A DNA stretch of 12,435 bases from NCBI GenBank assembly GCA_937930275.1, contig CALGLM010000244.1, positions 1 to 12,435 on the forward strand, written 5' to 3'. The notes beneath the pieces are model-generated. The model was not told the origin of the DNA. It saw nothing but the letters and a program-made list of their open reading frames with translations, and ran no database searches. Below are positions 6,450 to 12,435 of this stretch, piece by piece. The stretch is from an uncultured Ignavibacteria bacterium (GTDB taxonomy: Bacteria; Bacteroidota; Ignavibacteria; Ignavibacteriales; Melioribacteraceae). The position numbers were made by a program, and so were the translations under genes. Position 1 is the first letter of the stretch; the number at the start of each line of letters is the position of its first letter.

Positions 6450-8324
6450 CTATTTTAAATATACCATTTTTTTTGTTGATATAAAATTGCTTGTTCTAAT
6501 GGAATAAAAATAAATTCCGCTTGATAGATTATAATCTTCGGAGTTAAAATTAATTTTATAATTCCCCGTAAGTTGTTCGCCGTTAACAATATCCGTAATT
6601 TTTTCGCCCAAGATGTTAAATATACTTAAAGTAACTTTTGAATTTTCTTTAAGGTCATATTCAATAACCGTTGTAGGATTAAACGGATTGGGATAATTTT
6701 GTTTTAAACTAAATTCTGCAAGTATATTATTCTCCTTTGGCTCCTCCAAAACTTCGGTTACAATTACGTCCGGAGAAAGTTTTCTGTTAATCATCATCAT
6801 ACATGCATCAGCAATAACGTATTTACCTGCATCAATACCCGAATTATCAATTTTAACAACTTTTTTATTCCCCTTTGTAAAATAGTAGCTGCCCAAATTA
6901 TACCATCCTTTATTTTTTCCGTCTTTTTGATCTACATAAATTTTTGCCGAATCGTTTTCAAAATATACTGTGTGGCAAACATTTGTAGCATTTACACTAT
7001 TTGTTACAACATAAGCATAAACATCAAAATAGGCATCAAACGGAATTTCCATATTGTACTCAATTGAAGCATAGTTTGGGTCGTTGGTCATAAAAATATT
7101 TGGTTTAAATCCGGTTATGCCAAAAGGAGTCCAGTTGCCGTTTTTTACTGCACCGGGGTCATCTTCATTTACAACCACAGCTTTAGGTCTCCAAATTTTT
7201 CCGTTTCTAAAAGGCGGAATTGCTTTATCTTTATAATAAGTTTCTTTTAGTGTATCACCAAGCAAATTATTATTTAACCTTAAAGCTTCATAAAAGAAAA
7301 ATGTTTCCCCTTTTACTCCTTTTTGCCTATTACTATTTAACGAAGACATTAACAGCGAAGGACTTATAACATAAGAACCGGCTTTGGCAAGTACTCCGGC
7401 AAAAAATATATCTCTTTTATTTAACGGCACATAACTTAAAGCGATTGTCAGTTCATTATTGTAACTGCTTACGTCTTGTCTATACAGTTGGGGAATAAAA
7501 TTATCAATTATTCCGTCAGTTACCCAAGTTTTTGTATCCTGCAAATAGTTCTGATAACCCCATGGATATACACTGGGTCCCGATGAAAATATTAAATAAT
7601 CCCCTCTTTTTTTAACGCTATCACGCAAACTTTTATAATAATAATTCAATTTATCGGCGCGCCATTTCATCCAATTATTATCGGCAAAATTACTTGGCGG
7701 ATTGTTTCCGTTGTTCTCTGATTTATAAAGATTCACGGTATATTCTTCATATCCGCCTTCTACAGGCATTGCGGGTAATCTATCATCTCCCTGAACGCCG
7801 TCAACATCATAATTATCTACTACTTCCAGAACAAGAGAAGTAATAAAATTTTGAACACCGGGGACAATTCCGCTCATCCAGTCAAATCCGTTTTTTACGA
7901 CTAAATTTCCGCTGCTATTTTTTAATCCCCAGTCGGGATATTTTGCTAAAATATGTCCTCCGTTTAACGAATATGACGGAGAGAATCCAAATTCAAACCA
8001 AGGAATTACTTCAATTCCGTTTCTGTGTGCTTCAACCACTAATCTTTTTAACGGATCTCGTCCCGATACACTGGGCCAAATAGGTTTTCCGAATTCCGAA
8101 TTCATTACTTCGCTTGGGTAAATTGTATATCCTTTATTCCATACTACCGGAAAGATAACATTTACCCCAATCGATTCCAAATAGTCCATCGATTCGGCAA
8201 TTTTAGCGTCCGTCAGTAATACGTCACTATCTACATTAGTTATCCAAACCGCCCTCATTTCGTTTAACGCTTGAGAAAAAATTATTGTATTTATAAATAA
8301 TAAAATTATCAGCATTTTTTTCAT
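6450..8324 (-). CDS. Family-10-like glycosyl hydrolase (GHL10/DUF187, DigH-related) with golvesin-type domain and T9SS sorting domain
   Basis: The 624-residue exported enzyme has a signal peptide (1-18) and a GHL10 TIM-barrel domain (about 22-370). Visible motifs are RAVWITNVDSD (24-34), VIPWFEFGF (106-114), NYDVDGVQGDDRLPAMP (171-187) and FIPQLYRQD (276-284). Asp180-Asp181 and Glu111 are candidate active-site acids. A beta-sandwich resembling golvesin C-terminal/xanthan-lyase-type binding domains follows (about 382-514: YAYVVTNSVNATN, VDQ, GWYNLGSYYF, IADACMMM). The end (537-624) is a type A T9SS sorting domain: FSLKQNYPNPFNPTT, IFNILGEKI, SGIYFYSIR. E. coli DigH (YngK), in the same family, cleaves peptidoglycan glycan strands lacking peptides; a similar substrate here is inference. 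The start overlaps the upstream paralogue by four bases (ATGA), with AAAGGA six bases before it. The predicted location is the cell surface or medium. Confidence 0.88.
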   Translation of the reverse strand: MKKMLIILLFINTIIFSQALNEMRAVWITNVDSDVLLTDAKIAESMDYLESIGVNVIFPVVWNKGYTIYPSEVMNSEFGKPIWPSVSGRDPLKRLVVEAHRNGIEVIPWFEFGFSPSYSLNGGHILAKYPDWGLKNSSGNLVVKNGFDWMSGIVPGVQNFITSLVLEVVDNYDVDGVQGDDRLPAMPVEGGYEEYTVNLYKSENNGNNPPSNFADNNWMKWRADKLNYYYKSLRDSVKKRGDYLIFSSGPSVYPWGYQNYLQDTKTWVTDGIIDNFIPQLYRQDVSSYNNELTIALSYVPLNKRDIFFAGVLAKAGSYVISPSLLMSSLNSNRQKGVKGETFFFYEALRLNNNLLGDTLKETYYKDKAIPPFRNGKIWRPKAVVVNEDDPGAVKNGNWTPFGITGFKPNIFMTNDPNYASIEYNMEIPFDAYFDVYAYVVTNSVNATNVCHTVYFENDSAKIYVDQKDGKNKGWYNLGSYYFTKGNKKVVKIDNSGIDAGKYVIADACMMMINRKLSPDVIVTEVLEEPKENNILAEFSLKQNYPNPFNPTTVIEYDLKENSKVTLSIFNILGEKITDIVNGEQLTGNYKINFNSEDYNLSSGIYFYSIRTSNFISTKKMVYLK

Positions 8325-9469
8325 TTTTGTTCCTTTAATAAATATTTTGGGAATAAAACTTTGTCTTTATATAATTGTTCTTTAAATATGTTAGGAAATT
8401 TTTTAATGCCTTCATAAAAGAAGAATACTTCGCCGTTTATATTTCGTTTACGGTTTTCGTAAATCATCTCTTTTAATAGTTGTTCACTTGGGTAATAAGT
8501 TCCCACCTTTAATAAAATACCGGGGTAAAACTTTTTTAGATCTTCTTTTGTCAACTGTTCTTTAACAATATCATCTAATACTTTAATATAATCTTTTATA
8601 TTTTGACGGTACAACTGAGGAATAACTAAATCAACATATCCTTGTTTTACCCATTGTATCCAATCCTGTAAATATTCTTCCTTACTCCACGGATAAATAC
8701 TTGGTGCCATGCTTACAATTATATTCGGTTTAATTTTTTTTACCGTTTTATAAATTTCACCCATATAATCATTTAAAATATTTGCACGCCAATTTATCCA
8801 TGCGGTATCCCTAAAATCTTTTGGCGGTTTTGCACCGTTATGTTCTTCCATATATTTACTGATCGTAAAATCTTCATATCCGGCTTCAACCGGCATTGCC
8901 GGCAATCTATCATCCCCCTGTATTCCGTCAACGTCATAATTGGTTACAACTTCCTTAATTAAAGAAAGCATAAATTCTCTTACCTCGGGGTCAAAACCGT
9001 TTAGCCAATCAAAACCGTTTTTTGTTACTAACTTTCCCTCATTATTTTTACTTCCCCAATTTGGTTTAACTTTAACAATTTTACCGCCGTTAAGTTTATA
9101 GGACGAAGAGAATCCGAACTCAAACCAGGCTATAACTTTTATATCTTGTTTATGAGCTTCTTCAATAAGCTCGCGCAAGGGGTCTCTACCGATAAATACG
9201 GAATCGATTTCTTGCCCTATCAATTCTTTCATTGTCTTACTCGGATATAATGTAACCCCTTTATTATACATCACTACACATATTAAATTAAATCCTTCAT
9301 CCTTACAAATTTCGACAGTTCTTTTTATATTCTCTTTGGAATTTAAAGCATCACTATCTACATTTGTTAGCCAAACACCGCGTATTCCTTCTTTTTCTTC
9401 AATTTGTGCTTCACATCCGTTAAAAAGTAGCAGAAACATTAAAAAACAAATCGAATAAAGATTTTTCAT
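8321..9469 (-). CDS. Family-10-like glycosyl hydrolase (GHL10/DUF187, DigH-related) lipoprotein
   Basis: The 382-residue protein is essentially the catalytic domain alone. It has a lipoprotein signal with the box LFNGC, lipidated at Cys19, then a GHL10 barrel at about 28-372. Motifs match the downstream paralogue nearly one for one: RGVWLTNVDSD (30-40), VIAWFEFGF (112-120), NYDVDGIQGDDRLPAMP (177-193), SIYPW (257-261) and VIPQLYRQN (282-290). Asp186-Asp187 and Glu117 are candidate catalytic acids. DigH of E. coli is likewise an outer-membrane lipoprotein, so this copy is the closer match in location; hydrolysis of denuded peptidoglycan glycan is inferred. It leads the central minus-strand operon, with GGAG five bases before the ATG and a plausible promoter at 9487-9515. 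Its TGA overlaps the next gene's ATG (ATGA), so the two hydrolases should be made together. Confidence 0.88.
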   Translation of the reverse strand: MKNLYSICFLMFLLLFNGCEAQIEEKEGIRGVWLTNVDSDALNSKENIKRTVEICKDEGFNLICVVMYNKGVTLYPSKTMKELIGQEIDSVFIGRDPLRELIEEAHKQDIKVIAWFEFGFSSSYKLNGGKIVKVKPNWGSKNNEGKLVTKNGFDWLNGFDPEVREFMLSLIKEVVTNYDVDGIQGDDRLPAMPVEAGYEDFTISKYMEEHNGAKPPKDFRDTAWINWRANILNDYMGEIYKTVKKIKPNIIVSMAPSIYPWSKEEYLQDWIQWVKQGYVDLVIPQLYRQNIKDYIKVLDDIVKEQLTKEDLKKFYPGILLKVGTYYPSEQLLKEMIYENRKRNINGEVFFFYEGIKKFPNIFKEQLYKDKVLFPKYLLKEQK

Positions 9470-9486
9470 CGTATCTCCGTTATTTT

Positions 9487-9515
9487 ATAATATAATTTAA
9501 TATATACATTAACAA
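9487..9515 (-). promoter_or_regulatory. Possible sigma70-type promoter of the hydrolase-kinase-stator operon
   Basis: TTGTTA (9515-9510) is followed after exactly 17 bases by TATTAT (9492-9487). It sits between the terminator at 9521-9550 and the gene start at 9469. Transcription would begin near 9480, leaving a leader of only about ten bases that still contains GGAG. The placement is right for a promoter, but matches this good arise by chance in AT-rich DNA, and Bacteroidota-type promoters differ. Confidence 0.4.
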
Positions 9516-9520
9516 ATAGC

Positions 9521-9550
9521 AAAAAAGCCACCTTTAATAGTGACTTTTTT
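9521..9550 (-). terminator. Intrinsic terminator after the PorV/barrel operon
   Basis: Read on the minus strand, AAAAAAGTCAC and GTGGCTTTTTT form an 11-pair stem (one G-U wobble) around an 8-base loop, and the descending arm supplies the U-tract. On the plus strand the wobble becomes an A-C mismatch, so the minus-strand orientation is favoured. It lies 25 bases after the stop of the 9576-10298 gene and just before the next operon's promoter, so it separates the two minus-strand units. Confidence 0.75.
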
Positions 9551-9575
9551 AATTTAATAACTAAATAAACAAAAG

Positions 9576-10298
9576 TTAAAATTCGTATTTAATTCCGGCT
9601 TTTGCGTTTATCATCTGAAATCCGGCAATATTTTCCAAATTTAAGGCTAACGCTTGCCATAATTCTCCTAAAACAGCTTTATATTCTGCTCCCGCATATA
9701 ATGTAAAATTATCGAAAGGAGTATAATTAACATTCAGCCCTAAATTAAAGCCGCCGCTCCAATCCGATTGAGTTATGGAAGGCACATCAATAATTTTATT
9801 AAAATTACCGCTATTACCTACCGTATCCCTATAAAAGGTTTTTGTATTCTGTTCAAAATATAAAGTATATTTTTCACGTGGGCTGTACCATCTATAAACG
9901 CCGAATCCAAAAGTTATATCTGTTTTAAAATTTTCGGCTTCAATTACGTGATATGCGGCATTTGCGGAAAGTCCCACTATTTCTAAACTCATATCTAAGT
10001 CGCTTAATGGTATATTAAATTCTTCCGTACTGCTGCCTACCGCTATTTTTTTGTTTATTTTAAGCTTATTTTCGTTCCCTTTATCAAACTTAAAATACTC
10101 AATTTTACCCGTCCAAACCCAATTTTTAGAGACCTCTTTTCCAAAAGAAACAGCAACTCCGTAAGTAGGTTCAAATCTTTCCGAAAGAGTTCCTAACGGT
10201 AAATACAAATTGCCGTCAACCGAAGTAACAAAATTTAATTTTTGACTATAGATTAAATTAGTTAATAAAATTATTAGTGTTAATGTAAGTTTTTTCAT
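9576..10298 (-). CDS. Outer-membrane beta-barrel protein
   Basis: The 240-residue protein has a signal peptide (1-18, ending LIYSQ) followed by alternating hydrophobic/polar beta strands. Examples are YGVAVSFGKEV, WVWTGKIEYFKF, LEIVGLSANAAYHV, TDITFGFGVYRWYS, GGFNLGLNVNYTPF and FTLYAGAEYKAVLG. It ends in INAKAGIKYEF, where the terminal Phe is the usual signal for insertion by the BAM machinery. The size fits an 8- to 10-strand barrel. No specific family or substrate can be named. It follows the next upstream barrel gene by five bases and closes the operon before the terminator. It resembles that neighbour in length and strand layout (GVY-x-Y segment, C-terminal strands), so the two are probably an old tandem duplication. 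No Shine-Dalgarno sequence is seen. Confidence 0.8.
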   Translation of the reverse strand: MKKLTLTLIILLTNLIYSQKLNFVTSVDGNLYLPLGTLSERFEPTYGVAVSFGKEVSKNWVWTGKIEYFKFDKGNENKLKINKKIAVGSSTEEFNIPLSDLDMSLEIVGLSANAAYHVIEAENFKTDITFGFGVYRWYSPREKYTLYFEQNTKTFYRDTVGNSGNFNKIIDVPSITQSDWSGGFNLGLNVNYTPFDNFTLYAGAEYKAVLGELWQALALNLENIAGFQMINAKAGIKYEF

Positions 10299-10303
10299 AT
10301 TCG

Positions 10304-11023
10304 TTAATATAAAATTGTTAGTCCTAAATTAGTATTTACGGCATTTTTAAATGGCATTTTATCAAAACCAAACGAAAATTTCGAATCAAAAGTATTTGCA
10401 TATTTAACAGAACCGAACAACCAAAATCCTTCCGAAATTTCATAGTTAATATCTAATCCGCCTATATAAAACAATGTGTTTCCCGTTTTTTCCGGAGCTA
10501 TATTTCTAAACTCATATTCAAAAGTATAATCTAAAGTTGAAAAGTACTTTGACCAAGTTTCGTCAATATATAACCTCCTTGTGTAAAAATATACCCCTGA
10601 ACCTATAACCGGTTTTATATGTAATTTTTCAATAGGTACAAAGTCATAATCAAGTGTTATATATAAATTTATTAAATCCATTTTTTGAATCGGATTGTTA
10701 AAATTTTTATAAGATGCATCCGATAAAGTCTGTCTAACAAAATCGTTATATCTTGTCCAAAATTCCCAGTTCCAATCCGAAAGAGGATTATCTTGATCTA
10801 TTGAATAAAGAGTGTAACCGCCTAATAAATTTAAGGAAAACTTTTCCTTAATCGGAAAATTTAACTTTACTCCGGCACCTACTCCGTCTATTTTTGAAAT
10901 ACTTGCCAATTTTTTGCCCGGTTTACTATATTCGGCAAAAATATCAACCGAACTAACTATTTGAGCAGAAACATACGAGCAAACAAAGAAGAAACTTAAT
11001 AAAATCAAATATGTTTTTTTCAT
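10304..11023 (-). CDS. Outer-membrane beta-barrel protein
   Basis: The 239-residue protein has a signal peptide (1-20, ending SYVSAQ) and repeated amphipathic strands: VGAGVKLNFPI, FSLNLLGGYTLYSI, LINLYITLDYDFVP, KPVIGSGVYFYTRRLYI, TLFYIGGLDINYEI and FWLFGSVKYANTF. The end, TNLGLTILY, carries an aromatic last residue, as expected for a BAM substrate. Aromatic-rich loops (about 90-110 and 155-180) may face outside. No named family is recognised. The ATG overlaps the stop of the PorV-like gene by four bases (ATGA), indicating translational coupling. The operon position suggests a role with the PorV-like protein or the secreted protein at the right edge, but nothing in the sequence defines it. 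Confidence 0.78.
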   Translation of the reverse strand: MKKTYLILLSFFFVCSYVSAQIVSSVDIFAEYSKPGKKLASISKIDGVGAGVKLNFPIKEKFSLNLLGGYTLYSIDQDNPLSDWNWEFWTRYNDFVRQTLSDASYKNFNNPIQKMDLINLYITLDYDFVPIEKLHIKPVIGSGVYFYTRRLYIDETWSKYFSTLDYTFEYEFRNIAPEKTGNTLFYIGGLDINYEISEGFWLFGSVKYANTFDSKFSFGFDKMPFKNAVNTNLGLTILY

Positions 11024-11979
11024 AACACACCCAACTGAACTGTAAATCTAAGAACGTCTCCCAATCTGCCATAATCCGAATACGAAAAATCCACCATCAT
11101 AGGCATTGCAAAACTTGGTGCAAGTAAAAAATTATTAACTTTTAGACCAATACCGGCACTAAAAGTCTCTTCGTCGGTAAAAAATTTATAACCGCCTCTA
11201 AAATCAACCATATTTTTGTAGGAAATTTCAAGTCCAACATTTAATCTTTCATCACCGTCATTTGGGTGTATCATTTCTGCGGCTGTAGTTACTCTATAAT
11301 CTTGGTCATAACCGCCTAAAACTTCTGCAGCCATGCCCAATCGCAACATTGCGGGCATTTTAAACTTATCATTAATAAACTTTGTATCAACACCAAAGTT
11401 TGTTATAGTTGCCGCAATTCTTAAACTTTGCAGACCTGTATAATATTGAATACCTCCGTCAAAAAGATAATTACTTGCCGTATATACATCTATTTTTTCA
11501 CGAACATATTTTCCGGTTACGCCAAACGAAAACTTATCGGTTAATTGTTTGCTGTAACTAATTCCCAAAGCAATGCTATTTGCGTCAAAACTTCCTAAAA
11601 CTTCATATAATCTTTGACCGGCAATTTTTTTTGTTCTCGGCATACTTCCGTAATCCATTAATATGGCACCTATTCCGAACGAACCGTACTCGGTATTAAA
11701 ACTATAATTTGTAATATAGTGTTTTATATCGGCTAACCAAGTACTATACGAAACCGAAAATGAGTGAGTGTTTTTAGAAAAGCCCAAAGAAGCGGGATTA
11801 ATAAATTGTCCGGAAGCATCCATATCTGTTAAAGCAATCGAACTTTCTCCCATTCCCGATGAGCGTGCTGTTATCGGCAGCTCCAAAAAAACAAATCCCG
11901 CAGTGGCATTTTTCTTAAACTCTTGCCCCGTTAATACGGAACTTAACAAAACTATTAACAATAATATTTTTTTATTCAT
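11020..11979 (-). CDS. PorV/PorQ-family outer-membrane protein
   Basis: This family consists of FadL-like barrels. In the type IX secretion system PorV works with PorU at the attachment complex that processes and anchors cargo carrying C-terminal sorting domains. The 319-residue protein has a signal peptide (1-18). The family N-terminal motif follows: TAGFVFLELPITARSSGMG at 26-44, then ALTDMDASGQFINPASLGF at 49-67. The rest is beta strands, such as FGIGAILMDYGSMPR, SIALGISYSKQL, KFSFGVTGKYVREKI and SAGIGLKVNNFLLAP, ending LRFTVQLGVL. Genomes of this group carry several such paralogues, often next to a specific large secreted protein, as here (35 bases upstream). I therefore do not assign porV itself. 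The downstream barrel gene overlaps by four bases. No Shine-Dalgarno sequence is visible. Confidence 0.85.
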   Translation of the reverse strand: MNKKILLLIVLLSSVLTGQEFKKNATAGFVFLELPITARSSGMGESSIALTDMDASGQFINPASLGFSKNTHSFSVSYSTWLADIKHYITNYSFNTEYGSFGIGAILMDYGSMPRTKKIAGQRLYEVLGSFDANSIALGISYSKQLTDKFSFGVTGKYVREKIDVYTASNYLFDGGIQYYTGLQSLRIAATITNFGVDTKFINDKFKMPAMLRLGMAAEVLGGYDQDYRVTTAAEMIHPNDGDERLNVGLEISYKNMVDFRGGYKFFTDEETFSAGIGLKVNNFLLAPSFAMPMMVDFSYSDYGRLGDVLRFTVQLGVL

Positions 11980-12014
11980 CGCTTAACAAGTTAATTATTC
12001 TCAATTTTTATTTA

Positions 12015-12435
12015 TTATCTAACAATTGCAAATTTACCTACTTTCGAGCCTACCGGCGAATCTACATGAAACAAATAAATACCGCTTTCCACAAACTGAC
12101 CAAAATCTGTTACTTGATCCCAATCTGCTATTGCTCCGTCTCCTTCTTCAACTTTAATTGTTTTAACAAGGTCTCCTCTCAAAGTATATATTCTAATTGT
12201 ACAAGGGTTGGGTATATTAACAAATTGTATTTTATCACTTTCTCCCGGTAGCGAGTAGCCTTCGCCAATAACATAAGGATTAGGTACAACCAATACATTA
12301 TCCACATTGTTTACGGGACTTAATGTTGCAGTAAACGGAGTGCTCATTCTATTTGCAAATATCGAAGATTCCAACGGTGGTACTTTAGTTGTTCTTGTTT
12401 CGGGAAATATAATTGCGGGATTTATATTCCAACTA
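12015..12435 (-). CDS. Secreted protein, C-terminal fragment with sorting-type domain, cut by window edge
   Basis: The minus-strand frame is open to the right edge, giving 139 residues up to a TAA at 12015-12017. The true start lies outside. A TTG at 12374 is inside the coding region (TTKVPPLESSIFANR is continuous across it) and should not be taken as the start. The fragment contains VLVVPNPYVIGEGY, then IQFVNIPNPCTIRIYTLRGD, then a final beta-sandwich segment (GIYLFHVDSPVGSKVGKFAIVR). This is the layout of T9SS/FlgD-Ig-like C-terminal sorting domains: a PNP motif, an (I/V)RIYTLxGDLV strand, SGIYxFxV and a KxGKFAIVR end. Proteins of this type in Ignavibacteria are often very large. Co-directional PorV/PorQ-family and barrel genes follow directly, suggesting a secreted or surface protein with its own outer-membrane helpers. 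Confidence 0.8.
   Translation of the reverse strand, partial: SWNINPAIIFPETRTTKVPPLESSIFANRMSTPFTATLSPVNNVDNVLVVPNPYVIGEGYSLPGESDKIQFVNIPNPCTIRIYTLRGDLVKTIKVEEGDGAIADWDQVTDFGQFVESGIYLFHVDSPVGSKVGKFAIVR

Noticed and set aside
9521..9550. Terminator for plus-strand transcription
   Set aside because: No plus-strand gene ends here, and the stem pairs better on the minus strand (G-U wobble rather than an A-C mismatch).
11768..12251. Plus-strand open frames opposite the PorV-like gene and the right-edge fragment
   Set aside because: They are antisense to well-supported coding sequence and show no protein-like features.
12015..12374. A complete 119-residue gene starting at a TTG at 12374
   Set aside because: The same frame stays open to the window edge, and the sequence upstream of the TTG continues as plausible protein. 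It is the tail of a larger gene.

Overview
The window is AT-rich DNA from a Gram-negative bacterium that most resembles the Ignavibacteria (Ignavibacteriales) side of the Bacteroidota/Chlorobi group. This is inferred from three things: a type IX secretion (T9SS) sorting domain with the motif QNYPNPFNPTT, a PorV/PorQ-family outer-membrane protein, and a flagellar-type MotA/MotB stator, which typical Bacteroidota lack but Ignavibacteria often have. Several genes have no clear Shine-Dalgarno sequence, which also fits this group. No 16S or other marker gene is present, so the placement is a reasoned guess.

Layout. (1) Positions 1-471, minus strand: the first 157 codons of a type I restriction-modification specificity subunit (HsdS), cut by the left edge. 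(2) Positions 472-788: an intergenic region with six tandem heptamers (611-652). (3) Positions 789-2326, plus strand: a small membrane-anchored alpha-helical (HEAT-like) protein, then a secreted protein made of two copies of a glycosidase-type sugar-binding jelly roll and no catalytic domain. (4) Positions 2323-9469, minus strand: a tightly packed six-gene run. In transcription order it encodes a family-10-like glycosyl hydrolase lipoprotein, a second hydrolase of the same family carrying a T9SS sorting domain, an NTF2-like lipoprotein, a soluble three-PAS histidine kinase, MotA and MotB. (5) Positions 9521-9550: an intrinsic terminator that separates this run from the next. (6) Positions 9576-12435, minus strand: a second operon encoding the C-terminal end of a large secreted protein (cut by the right edge), a PorV/PorQ-family protein and two outer-membrane beta-barrels.

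How the genes may work together. The right operon pairs a secreted protein bearing a sorting-type C-terminal domain with a PorV-like protein and barrels, a common arrangement in T9SS bacteria. In the central operon, two hydrolases related to the peptidoglycan-glycan hydrolase DigH (YngK) are translationally coupled but exported by different routes. They are followed by a kinase and by a stator whose MotB anchors to peptidoglycan. Whether the shared transcript means shared function in the cell envelope is speculation, but it is the most interesting question here. No mobile element, CRISPR array, tRNA or rRNA was found.
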